From contig JAHOYV010000057.1 of the NCBI GenBank assembly GCA_019038745.1, forward strand, positions 1 to 64,000: a stretch of 64,000 nucleotides of DNA, written 5' to 3'. A program made the translations under genes and the position numbers. The notes below the pieces were generated by a model that had not been told where the DNA came from, ran no database searches, and worked only from the letters and a program-made list of their open reading frames with translations. Shown piece by piece: positions 43,532 through 52,040 of the stretch. Within the stretch, counting starts at the first letter, position 1, and each line of letters begins with the position of its first letter. This stretch comes from Gemmatimonadales bacterium (lineage in GTDB: Bacteria > Krumholzibacteriota > Krumholzibacteriia > LZORAL124-64-63).

Positions 43532-45223
43532 CTAGTAGCCGTAAGAGTCGCCGTTCGATTCTTCGTTTGCGTTGCCATTGGAATCGCTGTTGGGGTCGCC
43601 GTAGGGGTCGCCACCGGCCAGCATCGGTTGGTTGTCGGGATGCCTGTCTTCGCCGGCACTGACCACCCGGATGCCTGCCAGGTCCTGGAAGGGACACTTC
43701 GTTTCACAGATGCCGCAGCCCGTGCATCGCACTGGGTCAACACGGGGAAATTTGAGCAGGCGCACGCTGCCGTCCCTCTGCATAGCCTCTCGCATCTCGA
43801 AGGTGATAGCCTTGTCGGGCACCGGACAATGCTCCTCGCAGACAATGCACTCCCGTCCGTAGGCGTAGGGCAAGCAGCGAGTCGTATCGATGACCGCCAG
43901 ACCGATCTTCACCTTCTTTTTCTCCGCGAGCGGCAAGGGTTTGATGGCCTCCGTAGGACAGACCTGGCCGCAGGCATGACACTCGAACTCACACCAGCCG
44001 ATGGCAGGTACCAGCATGGGTGACCACAATCCCTCCAGACCGGCTTCGGCCCAGGTGGGTTGCAGACCACCCGAGGGACAGGTCTGCATGCACAAGCCGC
44101 ACTTGACGCAACGTTGCAGAAAATCGTATTCGGCCCTGGCGCCGGGTGGGCGAATAAGCGCCGGGTTGAAAGTCTTGCCCTGGGCCGCCGGTGTAATCCG
44201 CATCATCGACAAACCAGCAACTCCGGCAGCCACCGAAGCCAGGGCCCGACGCTTGCCGATGTCCACGCTGCCACTCGATGTCTTTTGCAGCGGAAGGGTC
44301 CATTGGAAATCCAGACCCTGGTTGTTGCACGAACCCACGCAGTTCCAGCAGCCGAAACATTCGGAGGCCAGCCACTCGCCTGGTTTCTCCGGCTGAGCCG
44401 CGGCCGGGCAGGCCAGAGTACATTTTTGACAGCTGTTGCAGGCCTCGGGATCGCTGGTCAGGCGCAGAAGCGGCCGCGCGGCGATCAGACCCAACATCCC
44501 ACCCAGCGGACACAGGTAGCGGCACCAGAACCGATTCCGAACCAGGTTCAGAACCAGAGCGGTCACAAAAACCAGAAACACGACTCCGGTACCCGAAAAA
44601 ACGCGCAACTCGGTGGCAGTCACCCGCTCCTGCCACCACCGATAAACCGGCTCGGTCAGGTCGCGAAGGTGCAACGAACCCAGATGCGGGTCGGTCAGGT
44701 ATACCCCATTTGCCACCGCGCTCACCCCCACATCCAGGGCCGGCAGGATGGTCAGGGAGATGCTGCGGTACAACAGGGAAAAGGGGTCCAGCACACCGAT
44801 CCACTGCGCCCCCGCGGACGTCATTACCAGCAAGGCCAGGAAGATGAAATACTTGGCGCGCTGCCAACGACTGAACATCTCCACCCGGGGAACTACCTTG
44901 CGGAACTGTTTGCGTAGACTGGCCACGGCGTTGTGCAAAGTACCGAAGGGACAGAACCAACCGCAGAACACGCGCCCAAAAACCAGGGTGACTGCAAGCG
45001 TCAGCAGCCCCAACAGCGAGATTCCCTCCAGCGAGTGGGAGGCCAACCAGGTGCTGACCATGACCAGTGGATTCAGGTCGAAGAAAATCGTGACCGGAGC
45101 GGTGGGAGCCACCCCGTCGGCAGGCCGGTTGGCCGCCAGAATTACCAGAAAAAACACCAATACCAAAGTCTGCACGAAACGGCGAATCCAGATAATACGG
45201 CGTGCCTTGTCCTGAACACTCAC
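43532..45223 (-). CDS. membrane polyferredoxin (NapH/NapG-like fusion)
   Basis: A 563-residue electron-transfer protein. Residues about 12-250 form several membrane helices with the paired FCGWFCPFG and FWCRYLCPLGG motifs of NapH-like quinol-linked proteins. Cysteine clusters follow: CNSCQKCTLACP and CFGCWNCVGSC, then a twin-arginine-free linker, and a NapG-like part with CVKCGLCMQTCP, CHACGQVCP, CIVCEEHCP and CTGCGICETKCP. It ends in an unusual Gly/Asn/Asp-rich tail (DPNSDSNGNANEESNG). GTG at 45223 overlaps the DUF362 stop. It probably passes electrons from the quinone pool to the exported reductase. Confidence 0.9.
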   Translation of the reverse strand: MSVQDKARRIIWIRRFVQTLVLVFFLVILAANRPADGVAPTAPVTIFFDLNPLVMVSTWLASHSLEGISLLGLLTLAVTLVFGRVFCGWFCPFGTLHNAVASLRKQFRKVVPRVEMFSRWQRAKYFIFLALLVMTSAGAQWIGVLDPFSLLYRSISLTILPALDVGVSAVANGVYLTDPHLGSLHLRDLTEPVYRWWQERVTATELRVFSGTGVVFLVFVTALVLNLVRNRFWCRYLCPLGGMLGLIAARPLLRLTSDPEACNSCQKCTLACPAAAQPEKPGEWLASECFGCWNCVGSCNNQGLDFQWTLPLQKTSSGSVDIGKRRALASVAAGVAGLSMMRITPAAQGKTFNPALIRPPGARAEYDFLQRCVKCGLCMQTCPSGGLQPTWAEAGLEGLWSPMLVPAIGWCEFECHACGQVCPTEAIKPLPLAEKKKVKIGLAVIDTTRCLPYAYGRECIVCEEHCPVPDKAITFEMREAMQRDGSVRLLKFPRVDPVRCTGCGICETKCPFQDLAGIRVVSAGEDRHPDNQPMLAGGDPYGDPNSDSNGNANEESNGDSYGY

Positions 45224-46167
45224 GAGATGGTCTTCTCCACCGGATCGAGGGACCGGTAGTCCGGCGTGCCCAACCCACGGGCAGCGGCAACTCCGATATT
45301 GCCGATGGCCTGGGAATCATGGCCCAGGAGTTCCGCACCCAATGCATCGAGGGCCACGATGTCAGTGCTGGCAGCCACAATGCCCCGCACATCCACGTCG
45401 GCGGGATCTCCTCCCTGCGGACCGTGATCGGTCAAGACCCTGACAGCGTCCAGGAGACTTATCCGCGGCTTCATGAATTGGGTGATGTCCGCCAAACAGG
45501 CGTCCAGGTTCTGATGCCATGAGCCTCGATTGCCCCCAATGATCCCCATGTAATTCTTCATCGCCATCGATGCCTTGGAAAGACCGTGGTGTTTGAGGAT
45601 CGGCACGTTGATAACCAGATCAGCTTCGATGATTTCCACATACAGGGGCCACTTCTTCAGATGCTGGCCATCAATGGTCATTTCCTTGAAACGCTTCTTG
45701 TCCAGATAGACCATCTTGCCGCCCGCCTCCTCGACGGCTTTTGCGATGCCACTGTTGCGGTAGGCCTGGCGAGCCGGGTGACAGGGGTGGTCTCCCACCT
45801 TGACCGTTTTGGCGCCCGCATCCCTGCACATTCTGACCACGGCTGCCACCACATCCGGATTGGTATTGGCGGCCAACTCCGGCCGCCGATTCCAGCCTAT
45901 ATTGGGTTTGACCCACACCGTGTCGCCCTTGTTCACGAACCGGCCCATCCCGCCCAACGACTCGATGGCCGTCTGGGTCAGCTTGACGGCCACATCAGAT
46001 AGATCCGAATTGGCCAAAGCGGCCTCGTCCCAACGGGCGATGGACATCGCCGGCGGTGTGGCCGAAGCCAGGGCGGCCTCCCTCAGGGCCAGCGACTCGG
46101 CAGCCAACAGGCCACCCCCTACCAGGGCGGAAGTCTTCAGGAAATCACGACGTGTAGGATCGGGCAT
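45220..46167 (-). CDS. DUF362 family protein with Tat signal
   Basis: A 315-residue exported protein. RRDFLKTSALVGGGLLAAE at residues 6-24 is a Tat signal. The DUF362 core includes VKPNIGWNRRPELAANT, VGDHPCHPARQAY and NVPILKHHGLSKASMAMKNY. DUF362 proteins commonly neighbour ferredoxin-type genes and may bind an Fe-S cluster, but few cysteines are present here (Cys at the VGDHPCHP site). ATG at 46167 has GGAGG seven bases upstream. It is the first gene of the block running to larC. Confidence 0.87.
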   Translation of the reverse strand: MPDPTRRDFLKTSALVGGGLLAAESLALREAALASATPPAMSIARWDEAALANSDLSDVAVKLTQTAIESLGGMGRFVNKGDTVWVKPNIGWNRRPELAANTNPDVVAAVVRMCRDAGAKTVKVGDHPCHPARQAYRNSGIAKAVEEAGGKMVYLDKKRFKEMTIDGQHLKKWPLYVEIIEADLVINVPILKHHGLSKASMAMKNYMGIIGGNRGSWHQNLDACLADITQFMKPRISLLDAVRVLTDHGPQGGDPADVDVRGIVAASTDIVALDALGAELLGHDSQAIGNIGVAAARGLGTPDYRSLDPVEKTIS

Positions 46168-46490
46168 CTGCAAGCCTCCGGCGATGGTTCAAGCTACTGG
46201 AAAGAGAACATACGTCATATGTCGTGTTGTTGCTGGAGAAGAACCCCTTGGTCATGAAATTCCAGAGCCACGAAATCCCGATCTGGACGGGATTTTTGAA
46301 GGGTGGCTCCCTGTGCACCGGGATTCTAGCACGACGGTGGGACTTGCACAACCGCAGCTTCAACTTCTGGTTATACCGAATTGGTCTGATTTATTATGGC
46401 AAGCTTCTTGCCATTAATTTCCGGATATGAATTCCCAGGAACGGAATCTTTCCTAGATGAAAGAACTTGTTTTTTACCAGGAGGCCTCAA
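46168..46490. other. 323-bp divergent region between DUF362 and the Big_5 lipoprotein
   Basis: No gene seen. It holds AAATCCCG/CGGGATTT (46273-46295) followed by T residues, nested inside GAGCCAC (46265-46271) and GTGGCTC (46303-46309), and an 8-bp palindrome ATGGCAAG/CTTGCCAT (46396-46414). A strong CAGGAGG site precedes the ATG at 46491. Promoters for both directions must lie here, but no hexamer pair is clearly best. Confidence 0.6.
46396..46414 (+). repeat. 8-bp inverted repeat upstream of the Big_5 lipoprotein
   Basis: ATGGCAAG-CTT-CTTGCCAT, perfect, in an AT-rich setting 77 bp before the ATG. It may be an operator or a leader hairpin. Confidence 0.5.
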
Positions 46491-48203
46491 ATGCGAGATC
46501 TGCTTCGAAACAACCTGTTGCTCATGCTGTCCTTTGTTTTATTGCTGGGCCTGCCCGCCTGCACTGAAGAAGGGGAAGAAGATGACACCCCCACCATTCC
46601 GGGTGAAGAAACGGAAACTATTGCCCCCCTGGTGATCGAATTTGACCCGGATGACGGTGATTTTGAAGTAGCAGTGGACGAGGAGATCCTGATCCGGTTC
46701 TCTGAAGCCATGGATCCAACAACATCCGAGGGAAACATCACCATCAGCTCCGGAACGATCACTGAAATGGAATGGGAGTCCCAAGCTGTTCTGCTGGTTT
46801 CCCACTCGAATTGGGAAGAGGGGATCGAGATAACCGTCACCGTGGGAACCGGTCTAACGGATGAGGCAGGAAACGCCTTGCCCCAGGCTTTCAACAGTTC
46901 CTTCTACACAATTTCATCGGTTCCGGTCCTTCTCTTCAGCGAGCCTGAAGACGGAGCCACGGATGTGCTTCGCAATATCGCCCCGGTTCTGTATTTCTCC
47001 CACGAAATGGACCTAGCCAGTCTGGAGAGTGCGTTAAGCATTTCCCAGCCCGACCCGGGCAAAGCGGAGTTTGTTTTTGAACTCAACCTTATCAACGCTG
47101 GAGCTTACCGAATCACCTTTACCGATTTGCTGGTTGAGAACCAGGAATACGGGATTCAGGTCAGCACCGATGCGCTGTCAGTCGATAGTGTAGCCCTTTC
47201 CGCCGCTGTGGATTTTTCCTTCACCACCGGCGTCGAAATTGACGAGATTCCCCCCACGCTGACCTCCATGTCCCCGGCTACGGGCTCCGAGGTGAACGAC
47301 ACCCAGGACACGATCGACCTCTTCTTCAGTGAGCCCATCGACCCGGAATCACTGGAACCCAACGAACTTTCAGCTCACTTCATGATTTACATGCTCTCGG
47401 ATCCGGTTTGGACTGCTCCTGACCGATTGACCCTGTACCTGCGCACTCCTCTGCCAGCAGGTATAAATTTCAAGGCAGTCTTCGGGGCGGGCAGCTTCAG
47501 GGATCTGGTTGGCAACGTGAACACGGCCCCCTTTACGGCCGAACTCACCGTAGCCGGCACTCCGGACTACTACCCGATCAATCCAAACTTCGAATACTAT
47601 TACTTTGAAGAGGGCGAGGATTACAACCCTCAATATGACCCCGCCGACCACGAATATGTCCAGGACTTGAAAGCGTTTTTCGACAACATCGATGGTGAAC
47701 TTTGCGAGCGTTTGGAATATCAGAGCTGGGAAGAGGGCGTCTGGGAACCAAGTGACCATTGGCTACTGAGAAAAACCAACTCAGGCATTGCCTTCCGTGG
47801 CTTCGAGGAAAATGACGGTTTCGTCATGTTCTCCCCCGAGGTCGATTATCTGCCCCTGCCCGTTCCTGCCACCTGGTCCGGAATCTCTGAACTTTCTATT
47901 GGCGGAGATACCATGGACATGACGTTCTCAGGAGAACGCATAGAAACCGGCCTCGACCTGGGCCCCTTCGGTGATGATCCCCCACTAATCTACGAAGACT
48001 GCATCGTGGTCGACCTTACTCACACGATGACCGTTCCGGCGAGCGGAGATACGGTCATGATAGGAGTCGAAACCCTCGTACTCTGTCCGGGGATCGGCAT
48101 GGTAAGAATGGACTCCGTGGAAACGAAAGCCACCGATGAGGGTGAGGCCTGGTCAAACAGGGAAATGACCCTTCAGTATATCGAGTGGAAGGAATCCCGT
48201 TAA
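46491..48203 (+). CDS. lipoprotein with three SbsA/Big_5-type Ig-like domains
   Basis: A 570-residue surface lipoprotein. The lipobox LPAC puts the lipidated cysteine at residue 24, followed by an acidic linker. Three Ig-like units of the Big_5 type begin near residues 43, 145 and 260; each has a VRFSEAMD/FSHEMD/FFSEPID strand and a DEAGN- or DLVGN-type turn. The C-terminal 200 residues form an unrecognised beta-rich domain (YYFEEGEDYN through the final MTLQYIEWKES). ATG at 46491 follows CAGGAGG. Function unknown; domain type suggests adhesion or extracellular scaffolding. Confidence 0.83.
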   Translation: MRDLLRNNLLLMLSFVLLLGLPACTEEGEEDDTPTIPGEETETIAPLVIEFDPDDGDFEVAVDEEILIRFSEAMDPTTSEGNITISSGTITEMEWESQAVLLVSHSNWEEGIEITVTVGTGLTDEAGNALPQAFNSSFYTISSVPVLLFSEPEDGATDVLRNIAPVLYFSHEMDLASLESALSISQPDPGKAEFVFELNLINAGAYRITFTDLLVENQEYGIQVSTDALSVDSVALSAAVDFSFTTGVEIDEIPPTLTSMSPATGSEVNDTQDTIDLFFSEPIDPESLEPNELSAHFMIYMLSDPVWTAPDRLTLYLRTPLPAGINFKAVFGAGSFRDLVGNVNTAPFTAELTVAGTPDYYPINPNFEYYYFEEGEDYNPQYDPADHEYVQDLKAFFDNIDGELCERLEYQSWEEGVWEPSDHWLLRKTNSGIAFRGFEENDGFVMFSPEVDYLPLPVPATWSGISELSIGGDTMDMTFSGERIETGLDLGPFGDDPPLIYEDCIVVDLTHTMTVPASGDTVMIGVETLVLCPGIGMVRMDSVETKATDEGEAWSNREMTLQYIEWKESR

Positions 48204-48221
48204 GACGGTTTTTTCGGACAA

Positions 48222-48258
48222 AAGCAGCGCCCCGGTCATCAAGACCGGGGCGCTGCTT
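48222..48258. terminator. bidirectional terminator hairpin between convergent genes
   Basis: A perfect 16-bp stem (AAGCAGCGCCCCGGTC / GACCGGGGCGCTGCTT) with a 5-nt loop, followed by T residues on both strands. It lies 19 bp after the Big_5 lipoprotein and 25 bp after the FG-GAP gene on the other strand. Confidence 0.85.
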
Positions 48259-48282
48259 CAAATTAGAGAGGTGACCAGACGG

Positions 48283-50355
48283 TTACTTGGTCAAAACAAC
48301 CCGCCGGGTGACCACATTGCTGGACGTGTCCAAACGGATCAGATACATCCCCGAGGCCACCGCCCTGCCGTCATCGGACAACCCGTCCCAGGTCAGGGTC
48401 TGCCAGCGGCCGGTGCCGAGGCCCGTGTACAGATCACGCACCCGGCGACCGCGCAGATCCGAGACCCGGCAGCGGACCTCCCGGCCCACCGTGGCCTTGA
48501 ATTTCACCTGGGTACTGGGGTTGAAGGGATTCGGCCAGGCCGGGGCCATCTCCAGAACCACCGGATCGGCTGGTGGCATGAATTCAGGGCCGGCCAGGGC
48601 GGTGAAGTTCAACACTCCTCCACCGGCGTGATTGACGGTGAGATCATACCGCATGCTGCCGACACCTACCGGCGGACTCTGGTCCACGAACAGGAAGCCG
48701 GAATCCAGGCCGTAAAGAACGCCGCTCGGGTGGGAATCAGCAAAACTGGGCAACGGAACTACCGGGCCCCGCCATAGATCGGTCCTGGAAATGACCCGTC
48801 CGCCGGAGTCCAGATCCTCGCGGATCAGACGGATATCCTCCACAACCATTCTTGCCAGTTCGAAACGGAATTCCAGGCGCACACCTTCATCTGCGGACCA
48901 GCGGGCGTCCCACTGGGAGAGGATGCTGGCCACGGCCAACCCGCCCGAATCGACGACCCGGCAAAACCCTGCCGTGGCGTTGCTCAGAATATTTCCCTGC
49001 GGAGCCCCCACTGCATAATCGGCACTGCCGTCTCCGTCGAAATCACCGGCCGAGGACACGGCAAAACCGAATTGGTCCCCCACCCGCGCGCCGGGCTGCA
49101 ACCAATCCTCCGAGTCAATGGTCAAGGCCAGGTCGGAGGCGTCGGGGTTCGTGCTGCTGCCACCGGGGAAGATATAGGCCCGGCCCGAGTCCATCCCATC
49201 CAGATCCCGAAATGGGGCGCCGATCAAAAGGTCCTCATAGCTGGATCCGACCACATCTCCAACCCCGGCGATTGCGTACCCGAACTGATCGTCGGCCATT
49301 TCGCCGGTAACATATCGGTCGGCAGTCGTCGCCGGACTGTCTCCACCGAAGATAACATTCACGCGTCCCGGCCTCTGTGTCAGGGCCGGATTCATGGGCG
49401 CGCCCACTGCCAAATCATCGTAGCTGTCGCTGTCCCAGCGTCCAATGCCACGCACTACCCATCCGTGCAGGCTGTATGCATCGGCCTCGCCAGCTGTGAT
49501 CAGGTGGTCGTAGGTTGAATCAGGATCGCCCCCGCCGAGAGCTCCCTCGTACACATAAACCGCGCCCGATTGCAGCCCCCAGTAGGACGCGTTCAGAGGG
49601 GCCCCGACCGCCACGCATTCTGCGCTGCCGCCCAGAAAGTTCCCCGCCCCGGTCACTGACCAGCCGAAATGGTTCCCGCCGAACTCGCCGGTTAAAATCG
49701 TGGCATCCGCCAGGTCCTCGCTGGGGCCCGTGCTGTTTTGTCCGTAGATCACGTAGGCCGCACCTCGGTCGGACCCGCCGGTATCGTAATAGGGAGCTCC
49801 CACGATGAAGTCATCTATTCCGTCGCCGTTGAAGTCCCCGGCCGCGGCCACCGAGTAGCCGAACTGATCGGCGGCGGCCCCTCCGGTGAAGGTCTTGTCG
49901 GGCGAGGAAGGCAAGATGTCGGCACCAAAGAAAACGTACACCTTACCCGGCAGATTATCGACCACCTCCGGCTGCGGAGCCCCAACCGCCCAATCAGGCC
50001 AACCGTCGTCGTTCACATCGCCAATGGCAGCCACACACCAGCCGAAATGTTCGTTGGGCGCACCGGTCCATATCTGATCCGGGTCTACCGTCACTGCATT
50101 AAGGGCCTCCCAGAACATCACCGCGCCGTTTCCAGCGCCACCTGGATCTCCCGGAACCCCGACCAACAACCCCAGCGTATTACCCGCGTTGTCATGCAGG
50201 GCATCCATGCTGGTGGCGAACTCCTGGCCCGCACCACCCGTCTGGTATGAAAGATTCACAGCTCCGCCGGCGGTAGCTACTAGGCACAAAAGAGTCGAAA
50301 TCAGGATTATAGGCAAAAATACGGCACGCTGGTTGCATCCTCTGGGACCAGACAT
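48283..50355 (-). CDS. secreted FG-GAP repeat (integrin-alpha-like) protein with FlgD-type C-terminus
   Basis: A 690-residue exported protein. The signal peptide covers residues 9-33. Seven or so FG-GAP blades follow to about residue 470, with repeats like FGWCVAAIGDVNDDGWPDW and FGYSVAAAGDFNGDGIDDF that carry calcium-binding D-x-D/N-x-D loops and VGAP motifs. The C-terminal 85 residues form a FlgD-like/sorting-type Ig domain (WPNPFNPSTQVKF, VRDLYTG, GMYLIRLDT). ATG at 50355 follows TTTGGAGG. It is likely displayed or released and may bind ligands in a calcium-dependent way. Confidence 0.88.
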   Translation of the reverse strand: MSGPRGCNQRAVFLPIILISTLLCLVATAGGAVNLSYQTGGAGQEFATSMDALHDNAGNTLGLLVGVPGDPGGAGNGAVMFWEALNAVTVDPDQIWTGAPNEHFGWCVAAIGDVNDDGWPDWAVGAPQPEVVDNLPGKVYVFFGADILPSSPDKTFTGGAAADQFGYSVAAAGDFNGDGIDDFIVGAPYYDTGGSDRGAAYVIYGQNSTGPSEDLADATILTGEFGGNHFGWSVTGAGNFLGGSAECVAVGAPLNASYWGLQSGAVYVYEGALGGGDPDSTYDHLITAGEADAYSLHGWVVRGIGRWDSDSYDDLAVGAPMNPALTQRPGRVNVIFGGDSPATTADRYVTGEMADDQFGYAIAGVGDVVGSSYEDLLIGAPFRDLDGMDSGRAYIFPGGSSTNPDASDLALTIDSEDWLQPGARVGDQFGFAVSSAGDFDGDGSADYAVGAPQGNILSNATAGFCRVVDSGGLAVASILSQWDARWSADEGVRLEFRFELARMVVEDIRLIREDLDSGGRVISRTDLWRGPVVPLPSFADSHPSGVLYGLDSGFLFVDQSPPVGVGSMRYDLTVNHAGGGVLNFTALAGPEFMPPADPVVLEMAPAWPNPFNPSTQVKFKATVGREVRCRVSDLRGRRVRDLYTGLGTGRWQTLTWDGLSDDGRAVASGMYLIRLDTSSNVVTRRVVLTK

Positions 50356-50474
50356 GACCAAACCTCCAAATTGACTACGGAACGCGCCCGGATCCGACAA
50401 AATATCAGGTGTCGGACGTTTTTCCGGGCTTTTTGCATGGATGAAATACAATGATAGCACACCGGGGGCCTTGA

Positions 50475-52034
50475 ATGACAGCCCAAGGTCCAATCCTTGA
50501 ACAAAAAAGTCTTGCCTCAACCCAGGGAATTGATGCAGATTTCCCTCATTCTCATCCACTGGAGGAGTCCCACGCAGACGGAGGATGGATCCTGGTCGCC
50601 CACGAGAAAAAACATCGAATTGGAAAAGTAGCCGTTACGAGTTTGGCCGTCGCCGGTTTGTGCCTGATGATTTTGGGTGTGGCCTTTTTTCCTGCTACCA
50701 AGGCCCCGATCCGGGAGAATGGACAAGGCGGACCCTCCGAACCCTCCCTGACGGTAGCCGTTGCCAACCTTGGCACATTCAATCCTCTCGAATCCCTTTC
50801 CGGTCTGCCGGTCGAACAGCGGGGGCCGATGTTCCGCCCCGATGAAGGTCCGGTTGAAATGCGTATCGGCCGGGACCAATCCTTCTACGAAGCCCTGATC
50901 GCCCGCGGCGGCGCTCACGAGGACATCATGACCCTGGTCCGGGCCTGCCGTTCCTTCCGCAATCTGAAATCCGTCCGGACAGGAGAACTGTTCCTGGTGC
51001 ACATTACTCCCGACGGGGGTCTGCGCTCCCTGGGCTTTGATCTGGACGAAGAGAGCTTTGTCACCTGGATGCGCGACGGGGACACCTATTCGCGTCGGGA
51101 CGGGACGTACCCGGTCGAGCGCTGTCTCAAGGGCGTTGGCGGTTCAATTCGAAATTCTCTCTACGCCAGCCTGCAGGAACTGGATGCCCCGCTGGCCCTG
51201 GCCTCGAAGATGAACGACATCCTTGGCTGGGACATCGATTTCAGCCGCGACCTGCGAGAGGGCGACACTTTCCGCATCCTTTACGAAGAAGTCTGGAAAG
51301 AAGGAAAACTGCTGCGCACTGATGCCATCCTGGCCCTGGAGATCATCAACCGGGGCAAGGTGCGGCGGGCCTATCGTTTCATAAGCGAAGATGACCGACC
51401 CGGCTACTACGACCCGGACGGCAACAACATGCAGAAGCAGTTAATGCGTGCTCCGCTGAACTACTCCCGCATCAGCAGCAACTTCTCCCACAACCGACTC
51501 CATCCGGTCCTTAAAAAATGGATGCCACACCTGGGCGTAGATTACGCGGCCCCGCTGGGTACACCCGTGCGCGCGGCCGGGGACGGGGTCGTGGTGGTCG
51601 CCGGACGCAAAAAAGGCAACGGGCGCTACGTGCAGATCCGCCACACGAATCGCGAATACGAAACCTACTACCTGCACTTTTCCCGGTTCGCCAAGGGGAT
51701 CAGCAAGGGATCAAAAGTTACCCAGGGCCAGATCATCGGCTACGTCGGCGCGACTGGTTACGCCACCGGCCCACACCTGGATTTCCGGGTCAAGCGCAGC
51801 GGAAGATTCGTCAACCCCAGGAAGCTCAAGCTGCCGCCGGCAGCGCCCGTGAGTACCGACCAGAAGGATCGTTTCTCCGCCATGTCCGGAATGTACGACA
51901 TAGCCTTGGACGACTTGGCCGAGCAATCCGGGCCGATAGCCGTAGCCCCCATCGCCCTGTTTGAACCGCCGGCCTGGAACAGCGTTGATTTCGCTGCCGT
52001 CAACCTGCCGGAAATGGTCCGCGCTGCCGACTAA
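50475..52034 (+). CDS. M23 family peptidoglycan endopeptidase (MepM-like)
   Basis: A 519-residue membrane-anchored LytM protein that cuts peptide cross-links of the cell wall. One membrane helix lies at about residues 49-72. An OapA/LysM-like middle part (about 95-260) precedes the LytM domain. HLGVDYAAPLGTPV near residue 355 supplies the first zinc His and Asp, and LHFSR plus GPHLDFRV supply the HxH-type ligands. This layout matches the active MepM class rather than the degenerate EnvC class. A short C-terminal tail follows. ATG at 50475 is the only early start. Confidence 0.9.
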   Translation: MTAQGPILEQKSLASTQGIDADFPHSHPLEESHADGGWILVAHEKKHRIGKVAVTSLAVAGLCLMILGVAFFPATKAPIRENGQGGPSEPSLTVAVANLGTFNPLESLSGLPVEQRGPMFRPDEGPVEMRIGRDQSFYEALIARGGAHEDIMTLVRACRSFRNLKSVRTGELFLVHITPDGGLRSLGFDLDEESFVTWMRDGDTYSRRDGTYPVERCLKGVGGSIRNSLYASLQELDAPLALASKMNDILGWDIDFSRDLREGDTFRILYEEVWKEGKLLRTDAILALEIINRGKVRRAYRFISEDDRPGYYDPDGNNMQKQLMRAPLNYSRISSNFSHNRLHPVLKKWMPHLGVDYAAPLGTPVRAAGDGVVVVAGRKKGNGRYVQIRHTNREYETYYLHFSRFAKGISKGSKVTQGQIIGYVGATGYATGPHLDFRVKRSGRFVNPRKLKLPPAAPVSTDQKDRFSAMSGMYDIALDDLAEQSGPIAVAPIALFEPPAWNSVDFAAVNLPEMVRAAD

Positions 52035-52040
52035 CCGGGA

